Part shown: piece after piece, positions 28,751 to 36,866 of the stretch
How positions within the stretch are numbered: the stretch's first letter is position 1
How the letters are laid out: each line of letters starts with the position of its first letter
The notes under the pieces: model-generated
What the model saw: the letters and a program-made list of their open reading frames with translations, nothing else
Databases searched by the model: none
What the model was told of the DNA's origin: nothing
Source: Micromonospora parathelypteridis
GTDB taxonomy: Bacteria > Actinomycetota > Actinomycetes > Mycobacteriales > Micromonosporaceae
Direction: 5' to 3'
Length of the DNA: 64,000 nt
Assembly: GCF_014201145.1 (NCBI RefSeq)
Contig: NZ_JACHDP010000001.1
Location: forward strand, 4,712,001-4,776,000
Position numbers and translations under genes: made by a program

Positions 28751-28792
28751 TTGAACGATCTAATCCTGCACTATCCGAATTGGATCGTTCAA
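28751..28792. promoter_or_regulatory. Pair of inverted LacI-type operators
   Basis: TTGAACGATCTAA (28751-28763) and TTGGATCGTTCAA (28780-28792) are inverted copies differing at one position. Each has the central CG and TTG...CAA ends of LacI-family sites, and their centres are 29 bp apart. They lie between the glycosidase start and the lacI-type gene, so one regulator could control both directions. Confidence 0.65.
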
Positions 28793-28810
28793 GGTGGCGA
28801 GAGGAATTAA

Positions 28811-29800
28811 GTGGCTGAAAAGGTGACCATCGCGACGGTGGCCCGGCATGCCCGAGTCAGCCGGCAGACGGTGTCCAACGTCCTCAACGCCCCGCACATC
28901 GTGCGGCAGGAGACCCGACTGCGGGTCGAGGACGCGATCAACGCACTCGGCTACCGGGCCAACCAGGCCGCCCGGCAGATGCGCACCGGCCGGTCCCGAC
29001 TCATCGCCGCCCGGATCGAACCCACCCGCGACGGCATCAACGGCTCGGTGCTCGACCGCTTCCTGCACGGTCTCACCGAGACCGCCGACGCCGCCGGCTA
29101 CCGGGTGCTGCTCTACACCGCCACCGACGACGAGCGGGAGATCTCGACCTACGACGACCTGCTCGGCACGTACGAGCTGGATGCGTTCGTGCTCGTCGGG
29201 ACGAAGTACGGCGACCCGCGTACCGCCTGGCTCGCCGAGCGGGACGTGCCGTTCGTGACCTTCGGCCGTCCGTGGGACGCCCTCGACGCGCACCCCTGGG
29301 TGGACGTGGACGGCGCCGCCGGCACTGCCGGAGCCACCCGGCACCTGCTGGCCGCCGGGCACCGACGGATCGCGTTCATCGGCTGGCCGGCCGGTTCCGG
29401 TGTCGGTGACGACCGGCGCGCCGGCTGGCGCGACGCGCTGCACGAGGTCGGCGTCGACCCGACCGGGCTGCACCGGGAGACCGAGGACGGCATCGCCGAG
29501 GGCGAACGGTTGATGCGTGACCTGCTCGCCGCCGTGGCGCCGACCGCCGTGGTCTGCGCCAGCGACTCGCTCGCCCTCGGCGCTCTCCAGGCGATCCGCG
29601 GCACCGACCCGCCCGTGTCGGTGATCGGCTTCGACGACACGCCGGTGGCCGCGGCGGTCGGGCTGGCCAGCGTCAGCCAACCGCTCGGCGAGGCCGCCGC
29701 CCGCTGCGTGGACCTGCTCACCGGGGTCCTCGACGGCAACCACGAGACCCCCACCCACGTGCTGCTCCAGCCCTCGCTGGCGTTGCGGCACACCGCGTAG
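28811..29800 (+). CDS. LacI family transcriptional regulator
   Basis: The 329-residue repressor has an N-terminal helix-turn-helix and hinge (TIATVARHARVSRQTVSNVL to about residue 58) followed by a periplasmic-binding-protein-like sugar sensor with the family stretches DAFVLVGTKYGDPRTAWL, HRRIAFIGWPAGSGVGDDRR, VVCASDSLALGALQAI and SVIGFDDTPVAA. The GTG start follows GAGAGGAATTAA. It heads the sugar-transport genes and faces the glycosidase across the twin operators, so it most likely represses both until the sugar or a breakdown product binds. Confidence 0.93.
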   Translation: MAEKVTIATVARHARVSRQTVSNVLNAPHIVRQETRLRVEDAINALGYRANQAARQMRTGRSRLIAARIEPTRDGINGSVLDRFLHGLTETADAAGYRVLLYTATDDEREISTYDDLLGTYELDAFVLVGTKYGDPRTAWLAERDVPFVTFGRPWDALDAHPWVDVDGAAGTAGATRHLLAAGHRRIAFIGWPAGSGVGDDRRAGWRDALHEVGVDPTGLHRETEDGIAEGERLMRDLLAAVAPTAVVCASDSLALGALQAIRGTDPPVSVIGFDDTPVAAAVGLASVSQPLGEAAARCVDLLTGVLDGNHETPTHVLLQPSLALRHTA

Positions 29801-29824
29801 TCCCACCCCCACCAGGAGAAGAAC

Positions 29825-31075
29825 ATGGCACCTCGAACGATCACCCGGGCGGCGGTGGCCGGCCTCGCCGCCGTCGCCCTCCTCGGCTCCGCGGCCTGCG
29901 GCAGCGGCTTCGACGACTCGTCCGGCGACGCCGCACAGTCCAGCGGCCCGGCCAGCCTGCAGATCATGATTGGCTCCTCGGGCGAGGCCGAGACCAAGGC
30001 CGTCCAGGACGCTGCCGCGAAGTGGGCCAGCAGCTCCGGCAACACCGCCACTGTCACTCCGGCGCAGGACCTCACCCAGCAGCTCGGCCAGGCGCTCGCC
30101 GGTGGCACGCCCCCGGATGTCTTTTACGTCGACGCGGCCCAGTTCGCCGACTACGCGAGCGTCGGCGCCCTGGAGCCGTACGGCGACAAGATCAGCAACT
30201 CGGGCGACTTCTACGAGAGCCTGCGTACCGCGTTCACGTACGACGGCAAGTTGTACTGCGCGCCCAAGGACTTCTCCACCCTGGCCCTGCAGATCAACAG
30301 CGACCTGTGGGCCAAGGCCGGGCTGACCGACGCCGACGTGCCGACCACCTGGGACCAGCTCACCGCGACCGCCCAGAAGATCAAGGCCAAGGGGCAGGTC
30401 CCGCTGGCACTCGGCGACACCCGCGACCGCATCGGTGCCTTCATGGTGCAGAACGGTGGCTGGCTGCTGAGCAAGGACGGAAAGCAGTCGACCGCGGACA
30501 CCCCGGAGAACCTGGCCGCCCTCCAGTACGTCAAGACCATGCTCACCACCGGGCTGGCGAAGTACCCGAAGCAGCTCGACGCCGGCTGGTCCGGTGAGGC
30601 GTTCGGCAAGGGCAAGGCCGTGATGACCATCGAGGGCAACTGGATCAAGGGTGCCCTGAAGAACGACTTCCCGAACGTGAAGTACAAGGTCGCGGCGCTG
30701 CCGGCCGGCCCGAAGGGGCAGGGCACGCTCTCCTTCACCCAGTGCTGGGGCATTGCGGCGAAGAGCAAGTTCAAGGACCAGGCGATCAAGTTCGTCGAGG
30801 CGATGACCAGCGGAGAGCAGCAGCTGGTCTTCGCGAAGGCGGTCGGCGTGATGCCGTCCCGGCAGTCGGTCAGTGACCAGTACACCGCCGCCAACCCCGA
30901 GGACAAGCCGTTCATCGACGGCGCCGCGTACGCCCAGGGCCCGGTGAACGCTCCGAAGATGGACAGCGTCCTCAAGGACCTCGACGCCAGCCTGCAGAGC
31001 CTGACCACCGGCGACCCGAAGACCGTGTTGCAGAACTTCGACAAGAACGCCAAGGCGGCGCTCGGCGGCAGCTGA
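29825..31075 (+). CDS. ABC transporter sugar-binding lipoprotein
   Basis: Extracellular substrate-binding protein (family 1), 416 residues. The signal ends in the lipobox SAAC near residue 25, followed by a Ser/Asp linker and the two-lobed fold with LQIMIGSSGEAETKAVQD, TPPDVFYVDAAQFADY, KLYCAPKDFSTLALQINSDL, GKAVMTIEGNWIKGAL and SFTQCWGIAAKSKFKDQAI. It delivers an oligosaccharide to the two permeases downstream. It starts 24 bp after lacI with an AGGAGAAG ribosome binding site, in one operon. Confidence 0.93.
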   Translation: MAPRTITRAAVAGLAAVALLGSAACGSGFDDSSGDAAQSSGPASLQIMIGSSGEAETKAVQDAAAKWASSSGNTATVTPAQDLTQQLGQALAGGTPPDVFYVDAAQFADYASVGALEPYGDKISNSGDFYESLRTAFTYDGKLYCAPKDFSTLALQINSDLWAKAGLTDADVPTTWDQLTATAQKIKAKGQVPLALGDTRDRIGAFMVQNGGWLLSKDGKQSTADTPENLAALQYVKTMLTTGLAKYPKQLDAGWSGEAFGKGKAVMTIEGNWIKGALKNDFPNVKYKVAALPAGPKGQGTLSFTQCWGIAAKSKFKDQAIKFVEAMTSGEQQLVFAKAVGVMPSRQSVSDQYTAANPEDKPFIDGAAYAQGPVNAPKMDSVLKDLDASLQSLTTGDPKTVLQNFDKNAKAALGGS

Positions 31076-31082
31076 GGTGACG

Positions 31083-31114
31083 GCAGGGGTCCCCGACACC
31101 ACGGGGGCCCCTGC
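31083..31114 (+). promoter_or_regulatory. Intercistronic hairpin between binding protein and permease genes
   Basis: GCAGGGGTCCCCG pairs along its full length (one G-U) with CGGGGGCCCCTGC around an ACACCA loop. Hairpins at this place in sugar ABC operons stabilise the upstream mRNA or attenuate the permeases, keeping the binding protein in excess. Confidence 0.65.
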
Positions 31115-31148
31115 ATCACCTCCAGCCTGAGACAGGGAGGGAGGGGAG

Positions 31149-32270
31149 ATGGCAACCGAGACACAGACCGCCGTGGCGACCGCGACCGGGGACGGCCCGC
31201 GTCGACGCCGGGGCGGCATCCGCAGCAACGAGAACGTCGCCGGCTGGCTCTTCGTCGCGCCGGTGATCGTCATCCTGGGGCTGTTCCTGCTGCTGCCGAT
31301 CCTGATGGCGTTCTGGGTCAGCCTGACCGACTGGAACGGCCAGGGCAGCCCGTTCACCGGCGACGTCCCGTTCGTCGGCGCACACAACTACACCCAGTTG
31401 TTCACCGAGGACGGGCTGGCCCGCCGCGACTTCATGACCAGCATCCGCAACAACTTCTACTATGTGGCGATCGTGGTGCCGGCACAGACCGCGCTCGCGC
31501 TCGGTTTGGCGCTGGTGGTCAACAACCGGATGCTCAAGGGCAAGAGCTTCTTCCGCAGCGCCTTCTACTTCCCCTCGGTCACCAGCTCTGTCGCGATCAG
31601 CGTGGTGTTCCTGTTCCTCTTCGCCAACTCCGGCGCGGTGAACGCCCTGCTCGGCTTCTTCGGTATCGACGGCCCGGAGTGGTTCGCCGATTCCCGTGGC
31701 GTGCTGCACCTGCTGTTCGGGGTGGTCGGCGTCGACTCGCCCCCGGCGGCGCTGGCCGACGGCGGCCCGCTCGGCCTGAGCTGGTGGGACTGGCTGGCCG
31801 GCCCGAGCGTCGCGATGATCTCGATCATCACTCTGGTCATCTGGACCACCTCCGGCACCTTCATGCTGATGTTCCTGGCCGGTCTGCAGAACGTGCCGGT
31901 CACCCTGGACGAGGCGAGCACCCTCGACGGCGCGTCCCGGTGGCAGCGGTTGCGGCACGTCACCCTCCCACTGCTCAGGCCGACCACGTTCCTGGTGCTC
32001 ACCCTCGGTCTGATCGGCTCCTGGCAGGTCTTCGACCAGGTGTACGTGATGAGCCAGGGCGCCCCGGCCAAGACCACGCTCACCCCGGCCTACCTGTCGT
32101 ACCGGACCGCTTTCCGGGACTTCGACTACGGCTCCGGAGCGGCGATCTCGTTCGTCCTGTTCCTGATCATCATCGTGCTCACGCTGATCCAGCGCCGAGT
32201 GCTGGCCGAACGGGACACCGACCGGCCGCGCCGCGGCTGGTGGCGTCGGCGCGTACCGGAGAGGTCCTGA
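31149..32270 (+). CDS. Sugar ABC transporter permease (MalF type)
   Basis: A 373-residue inner-membrane permease with an N-terminal helix (GWLFVAPVIVILGLFLLLPI), a set of helices to about residue 340, and the EAA loop LDEASTLDGASRWQRLRHVT that contacts the ATPase. A large extracytoplasmic insertion (about residues 165-215, GIDGPEWFADSRG onward) is longer than in compact MalF-type permeases. It is preceded by a GGGAGGGAGGGGAG ribosome binding site. It pairs with the next permease; no ATPase gene is nearby. Confidence 0.92.
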   Translation: MATETQTAVATATGDGPRRRRGGIRSNENVAGWLFVAPVIVILGLFLLLPILMAFWVSLTDWNGQGSPFTGDVPFVGAHNYTQLFTEDGLARRDFMTSIRNNFYYVAIVVPAQTALALGLALVVNNRMLKGKSFFRSAFYFPSVTSSVAISVVFLFLFANSGAVNALLGFFGIDGPEWFADSRGVLHLLFGVVGVDSPPAALADGGPLGLSWWDWLAGPSVAMISIITLVIWTTSGTFMLMFLAGLQNVPVTLDEASTLDGASRWQRLRHVTLPLLRPTTFLVLTLGLIGSWQVFDQVYVMSQGAPAKTTLTPAYLSYRTAFRDFDYGSGAAISFVLFLIIIVLTLIQRRVLAERDTDRPRRGWWRRRVPERS

Positions 32271-32271
32271 G

Positions 32272-33159
32272 ATGGCCGTGCTGAACGACCGCCCGCCGGC
32301 GGCGCCCGCCCGGCGCGACGAGCGCGCGGCCCGCACCCTGGCCACGCGCTTCCTGGGGTACGCCACGCTGGTCTTCTTCGGGCTGGTGTTCCTCTACCCG
32401 TTCGTCATCCAGATCGGCAACTCGCTCAAGACCGAGTCCGACGCGGCGGCGAACCCGCTCTCGCCGTTCCCGGACCCGCTCACGCTGGACAGCTTCGAGC
32501 GGATCTTCGCCGGCACCAACTTCCCGCTCTGGTTGGGCAACTCGCTGCTGGTCACGGTGCTGGTGACCATCGGTCGGGTGTTCTTCGACTCGCTCGCCGG
32601 GTACGCGCTGGCCCGGCTGCGGTTCCGGGGGCGCAACGGGTTGTTCGCCGCGGTCGTCGCGGTGCTGGCGGTGCCCGGGGTGGTGCTGCTGATCCCGAAG
32701 TTCCTGGTGCTCAACCAGCTCGGCATCTACAACAGCTACGCGGGTCTGGTGGTGCCGCTGCTGGCCGACGCGGCGGGTGTGTTCATCATGAAGCAGTTCT
32801 TCGAGTCGATCCCGGTCAGCGTGGAGGAGGCCGCCCGCATCGACGGGGCGAGCATCTTCCGCACCTTCTGGTCGGTGGTGCTGCCGATGGCGAAACCGGC
32901 GCTGATCACCCTGACCATCCTGTCGTTCCAGGGGTCCTGGAACGAGTTCCCGCACAGCCTGGTGTCGGTGCAGAACCCGGATCTGTTCACCCTGCCACGA
33001 GGGCTGGCCGACCTGGTCAGCGGCTCACTCGGCAGCGGCACCCAGTACCCGCTCAAGCTCGGCGCGGCGCTGCTGGCCACCATCCCAGTGGCGATCATCT
33101 TCATGGTGTTCCAGCGCTACTTCGTCCGCGACGCCAACGACGGCTCGGACAAGGGCTGA
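32272..33159 (+). CDS. Sugar ABC transporter permease (MalG type)
   Basis: A 295-residue partner permease with six predicted membrane helices, starting one base after the MalF-type stop. Its EAA motif VEEAARIDGASIFRTFWSVV is near residue 184. The first helix LGYATLVFFGLVFLYPFVI follows a 25-residue cytosolic lead. It forms the channel with the preceding permease. The ATPase is probably a shared MsiK/MalK-type protein encoded elsewhere. Confidence 0.92.
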   Translation: MAVLNDRPPAAPARRDERAARTLATRFLGYATLVFFGLVFLYPFVIQIGNSLKTESDAAANPLSPFPDPLTLDSFERIFAGTNFPLWLGNSLLVTVLVTIGRVFFDSLAGYALARLRFRGRNGLFAAVVAVLAVPGVVLLIPKFLVLNQLGIYNSYAGLVVPLLADAAGVFIMKQFFESIPVSVEEAARIDGASIFRTFWSVVLPMAKPALITLTILSFQGSWNEFPHSLVSVQNPDLFTLPRGLADLVSGSLGSGTQYPLKLGAALLATIPVAIIFMVFQRYFVRDANDGSDKG

Positions 33160-33199
33160 CCGCCGGTGTGGCGGCCCCGCGTCGGGTCGCCGCACCGGA

Positions 33200-33793
33200 T
33201 CAGCCGGCTGGAACGTCCTCGGTCACCTTCTCCGTCGGGACGCCCACGTGCAGGCGCACCTGCGGCACCAGCATGTCGTCGACGTCCAGCGCGCGGGCCG
33301 CGCCGTCGGGCTCCCAACCCGTGCTGGTGAGGAACTTGCGAGTCGCCTCGTCACCGTCGAACGCCCAGGCGACCGCGCGACTCAACCCGTCTTCCCGCCA
33401 CAGGTCGACGGTGGCGGCGAGCAGCCGGCTGCCGTGCCCACGTCGACCCCAACGCGGCTCCACCAGCAGGTCGGTCACCGCGGCCACGTCCGGGCCGAGC
33501 GCGTCGGCCGGCTCACCCGGGGCCAGCGCTTCGCCGTCGGCCGGCCCGGAGGCGGCGAACCCCACCAGATACGATTGCTCGGCCTGTTCGACGGCGACCA
33601 GCACCCGGTGCGCGGCCGAGGGCGGCTCCAGCACCGCCGCGCTCCACCGCCGGGCGAGGAACGCCTCGTCCAGGTTGTCGAGCACGTGCCGAGGCAGGAT
33701 CCTGCGGTACGCAACCCGCCAGGTTGCGAGCTGGATGCGTGCGATCTCGCCGGCGTCCTCGGGACGCGCCGGGCGGACGAACCCGAGAGCCAT
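33200..33793 (-). CDS. GNAT family N-acetyltransferase
   Basis: The 197-residue protein starts MALGFVRPARPEDAGEIARI and has the GNAT core with VTDLLVEPRWGRRGHGSRLL as the acetyl-CoA loop and ATRKFLTSTGWEPDG near the end. A 20-residue insertion of Ala/Pro/Glu precedes the acetyl-CoA loop. The substrate is unknown. TAGGCT lies 8 nt before its ATG, another leaderless-type start, in a short divergent gap with the GT87 gene. Confidence 0.85.
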   Translation of the reverse strand: MALGFVRPARPEDAGEIARIQLATWRVAYRRILPRHVLDNLDEAFLARRWSAAVLEPPSAAHRVLVAVEQAEQSYLVGFAASGPADGEALAPGEPADALGPDVAAVTDLLVEPRWGRRGHGSRLLAATVDLWREDGLSRAVAWAFDGDEATRKFLTSTGWEPDGAARALDVDDMLVPQVRLHVGVPTEKVTEDVPAG

Positions 33794-33801
33794 GGGACGG
33801 A

Positions 33802-33807
33802 AGCCTA
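33802..33807 (-). promoter_or_regulatory. -10 hexamer of a probable leaderless promoter for the GNAT gene ending at 33200
   Basis: TAGGCT on the minus strand lies 8 nt before the ATG at 33793, inside the 35-bp gap to the divergent GT87 start. Confidence 0.5.
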
Positions 33808-33828
33808 CGCAGGGCGAGGGAGGCGACG

Positions 33829-35103
33829 GTGGCGCAGGGTGCCAACAGGACGACCGCGCAGGTCGGCGGGGTGGTGTTGCTCGCCGCGGCGGTCACCGCG
33901 TTCCTCGCCGTCGCCGCCGTACGGCACGGCTTCTTCGACCTCAAGGTCTACTACGGCGCGTTGACCTGGTGGGTGCACGACGGCGGGGAAATCTACGACT
34001 ACCTCAAGCCCAACACCCAGTACGGCTTCACCTATCCGCCGTTCGCCGCGCTTGTCATGCTGCCGATGGCGTACCTGCCGTGGACGGCCGCGATCGTGGT
34101 GAGCGTGCTCGCCAGCGTGGTCACCACGGCGGTGCTGATCTGGTGGCTGGTCGACCCGATCGCCCGGCGTTCCGGCTGGACCAGGTGGTTCGCCCTCGCC
34201 GTGGCCCTCTGCCTGGCCGCCGCGTTCGAGCCGATGCGTGAGACCGTCAACTTCGGCCAGGTCAACACGTTGCTGCTCTTCCTGGTGGCGGTGGATCTGT
34301 TGCGGCTGCTGCCGGCCGGCAACCGGTGGGCCGGGGTGGGCATCGGGCTCGCCACCGCGATCAAACTGACCCCGGGCATCTTCATCGTCTACCTCTTGCT
34401 GACCGGGCGGTGGCGGGCGGCTCTCACCGCCAGCGGCACGGCCGCCGGGGTGTCGCTGCTGGCCGGCGCGCTCTTCCCGGACGCGTCCCGGGAATTCTGG
34501 ACCGAGGCCCTGTGGAACACCGGCCGGGTGGGCGAGCTCGCCTTCGTCTCCAACCAGTCGCTGCGTGGGGTGGTCGCCCGGCTCGACCCGCAACACCCGA
34601 GCACCCTGCTCTGGCTGCTGCTGGTGCTCGGCACCCTGGCGCTGTGGGCCTGGCGATCCCGGGCCGCCGTCGCGGTGGGCGACGAGGCGACCGGGCTGGC
34701 GCTGACCGGCGCGGTGATGTGCCTGGTCAGCCCGGTCACCTGGGTGCACCACCTGGTCTGGCTGCTGCCCGCGCTGATCCTGCTGGTCGACAACGCGATG
34801 GCCGCGCCGGCCGGCCGGCGACGGCGGGTCCTGCTGGTCGCCGCGACCATCGGGTACGCGCTGTTGATCAGCCGGACCGTCTGGTTCTGGGAGAAGGACT
34901 TCACCGGCGTCGACGGCTTCCTCGGCAGCAACGCCTACGTGTGGATCAGCCTGGCGCTGCTGGCCTTCCTGCCGATCCGCCGCTGGCTGGCACCGGCCGG
35001 GTCAGTGGTCGAGGCGTCCGGCGTACCGCAGCTCGACCAGCCCGACCGGCCCACGCCCGCCGGCGAGCGGCACCTGATAGGTCGACTGCTCACCGTCCGC
35101 TGA
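33829..35103 (+). CDS. GT87 family polyprenyl-phosphate mannosyltransferase-like membrane protein
   Basis: The 424-residue GT-C fold protein has about ten membrane helices. The first ends VAAVRHGFFDLKVYYGALTW, containing the Asp of the first extracytoplasmic loop. YGFTYPPFAALVMLPMAYLP, FEPMRETVNFGQVNTLLLFL and the conserved CLVSPVTWVHHLVWLLPALI follow. Mycobacterial relatives add mannose from decaprenyl-phosphate-mannose to lipomannan. The GTG at 33829 follows GAGGGAGG. The last 34 codons overlap the convergent GNAT gene, and the tail after about residue 385 is not membrane-like, so the true C terminus may be an extension. Confidence 0.88.
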   Translation: MAQGANRTTAQVGGVVLLAAAVTAFLAVAAVRHGFFDLKVYYGALTWWVHDGGEIYDYLKPNTQYGFTYPPFAALVMLPMAYLPWTAAIVVSVLASVVTTAVLIWWLVDPIARRSGWTRWFALAVALCLAAAFEPMRETVNFGQVNTLLLFLVAVDLLRLLPAGNRWAGVGIGLATAIKLTPGIFIVYLLLTGRWRAALTASGTAAGVSLLAGALFPDASREFWTEALWNTGRVGELAFVSNQSLRGVVARLDPQHPSTLLWLLLVLGTLALWAWRSRAAVAVGDEATGLALTGAVMCLVSPVTWVHHLVWLLPALILLVDNAMAAPAGRRRRVLLVAATIGYALLISRTVWFWEKDFTGVDGFLGSNAYVWISLALLAFLPIRRWLAPAGSVVEASGVPQLDQPDRPTPAGERHLIGRLLTVR

Positions 35104-35553
35104 CAGCCCGGCCCGCTCGCAGAACCGGCGGGCCCGCCGGTTGTCCGCCAGCACCCACGCCCGGTACCCGGTCCAGCCCCGCTCGCTGAGCCCGTCCCGG
35201 GCGGCGGCCAGGAGCGCGGCGGCGGTCCCGTCACCCCAGCACGCGGGTTCCACGTAGAGCGCGACCACCTCGCCAACCGTCGGGTCCAGGTCGTCCCGGT
35301 CCTGGTTGCGGCGGTACGGCCCGAAGGTGGTGAAGCCGACGACCAGCCCGTCCACCTCCCCGAGCAGGGTGGTGAACGGATGCTCCGGATCGGCGGTGCC
35401 GACGTCGCGGCGGCGCTGTGCCCAGGCCATCACGTTCAGCCGCCCGAGCACCTCGTCCGGCATGAAGCCGGCGTAGCCCGCCTGCCAGCCGTGCACGTGC
35501 ACCCGGGCGACCGCCTCGGCGTCGTCCGGCTCCTCCCGGCGGATGGTCAGCAT
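35002..35553 (-). CDS. GNAT family N-acetyltransferase
   Basis: A 183-residue acetyltransferase: MLTIRREEPDDAEAVARVHV, the early aromatic helix GWQAGYAGFMPDEVL, EVVALYVEPACWGDGTAAAL as the acetyl-CoA loop and LADNRRARRFCERAGLSAD near the end, a RimI-like layout. Its substrate is unknown. The final 102 bp lie antisense to the end of the GT87 gene, and both frames are intact there. Confidence 0.85.
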   Translation of the reverse strand: MLTIRREEPDDAEAVARVHVHGWQAGYAGFMPDEVLGRLNVMAWAQRRRDVGTADPEHPFTTLLGEVDGLVVGFTTFGPYRRNQDRDDLDPTVGEVVALYVEPACWGDGTAAALLAAARDGLSERGWTGYRAWVLADNRRARRFCERAGLSADGEQSTYQVPLAGGRGPVGLVELRYAGRLDH

Positions 35554-35618
35554 TGCACCGTTCTATGCCCCGTTGGTCGTCGCGTCCAGCTTCCCGCACC
35601 GACGTCGTACCGATGAAT

Positions 35619-35624
35619 TAAGGT
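35619..35624 (+). promoter_or_regulatory. -10 hexamer of a probable leaderless promoter for the YcaQ-like gene
   Basis: TAAGGT lies 8 nt before the ATG at 35633 with no ribosome binding site between them. Confidence 0.5.
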
Positions 35625-35632
35625 CGCCGACG

Positions 35633-36862
35633 ATGGCCGCACCGGAATCACTCTCGCTCGCCCAGGCCCGGCGGGTGGCGCTCGCCGCCCAGGGCTTCGC
35701 CGACCCGGCGCCGGTCGGCGTGCCCACGCGCCGGCACCTGCGCCGGGTGCTCGACCGGGTCGGGTTGATCCAGATGGACTCGGTCAACGTGCTGCAACGC
35801 GCGCACTACCTACCGCTGTTCAGTCGGCTCGGGCCCTACCCGACCACGCTGCTCGACCAGGCCGCCTACCGGCGCCCGCGTGAGCTGTTCGAATACTGGG
35901 GCCACGAGGCGTCGCTGGTCCCGGTCGAGCTGCACCCGATGCTGCGCTGGCGGATGGCCCGGGCGCAGAGCGAATCCTGGGGCGGGATGCGGCGGATCGC
36001 CCAGGAGCAGCCCGAACTGGTCGCCTGGGTCCGCGACGAGGTGGCCGCCCGAGGCCCGCTGACCGCTGCCGAGATCGAGCACGACGCGCCCCGGGAGACC
36101 GGCAACTGGGGGTGGAACTGGTCGGCGGTCAAGCGGGCGTTGGAGTACCTCTTCTGGGCTGGGGAGGTGGCCGCCGCCGAGCGCAGCACCTCCTTCGCCC
36201 GCCGCTACGACCTGCCCGAGCGGGTGCTGCCCGCGGCGGTGCTGGCCGCGCCCACCCCGACCGACGCCGAGGCGTACCGCTCGCTGGTGGCTCGTGCCGC
36301 ACGGTCGCTCGGCGTGGCCGCCGAGCCGGAGCTGCGCGACTACTTCCGGCTGCCGCTGGCCGGTGCCCGGCAGGCCGTGGCGGAGCTGGCCGAGGCCGGT
36401 GAGTTGGTGCCGGTCACCGTTGCGGGCTGGCGCCAGCCGGCGTGGCTGCACGCGTCCGCCCGGGTGCCGCGGTGGATTCGGGGTAACACGCTGGTCAGCC
36501 CCTTTGACCCGCTGGTCTGGGAACGTGCCCGCACCGAGCGGCTGTTCGACTTCAGCTACCGGATCGAGATCTACGTTCCCGCGCCACAGCGGGTCTACGG
36601 CTACTACGTGTTGCCGTTCCTGCAGGGCGACCGGTTCACCGCCCGGGTCGACCTGAAGGCCGACCGCAAGGCCGGGGTGCTGCTGGTGCCGGCCGCCTGG
36701 ATCGAGCCCGGCGCCGACCCGGGGGAGACCGCGTCGGCGCTCGCCGCCGAGCTGTACCGGCTCGCCGGCTGGCTCGGCCTGGACGCGGTGGCACCGCCGT
36801 TGGCCGGCGACCTGGCCGGTCCGCTCACCGCCGCGTTGGCCAGCGTGTCCGGTGTACCGTGA
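35633..36862 (+). CDS. YcaQ/AlkX-type winged-helix DNA glycosylase (interstrand crosslink repair family)
   Basis: A 409-residue HTH_42 family protein. Three tandem winged-helix-like segments fill residues 5-320, and a beta-rich end follows (VYGYYVLPFLQGDRFTARVD, then LKADRKAGVLLVPAAW). Near the start is LIQMDSVNVLQRAHYLPLFS with Gln47-Met48-Asp49. This Q-hydrophobic-D form of the catalytic motif is the one reported for E. coli YcaQ (AlkX), while AlkZ has Q-x-Q. AlkX unhooks DNA interstrand crosslinks. The substrate here is inferred from the motif only. Start chosen at 35633 on the TAAGGT spacing. Confidence 0.85.
   Translation: MAAPESLSLAQARRVALAAQGFADPAPVGVPTRRHLRRVLDRVGLIQMDSVNVLQRAHYLPLFSRLGPYPTTLLDQAAYRRPRELFEYWGHEASLVPVELHPMLRWRMARAQSESWGGMRRIAQEQPELVAWVRDEVAARGPLTAAEIEHDAPRETGNWGWNWSAVKRALEYLFWAGEVAAAERSTSFARRYDLPERVLPAAVLAAPTPTDAEAYRSLVARAARSLGVAAEPELRDYFRLPLAGARQAVAELAEAGELVPVTVAGWRQPAWLHASARVPRWIRGNTLVSPFDPLVWERARTERLFDFSYRIEIYVPAPQRVYGYYVLPFLQGDRFTARVDLKADRKAGVLLVPAAWIEPGADPGETASALAAELYRLAGWLGLDAVAPPLAGDLAGPLTAALASVSGVP
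36855..36860 (+). promoter_or_regulatory. -10 hexamer overlapping the stop codon of the YcaQ-like gene
   Basis: TACCGT, whose last T begins the TGA stop of the upstream gene, lies 6 nt before the GTG of the DUF2752 gene. Confidence 0.45.
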
Positions 36863-36866
36863 GCGC

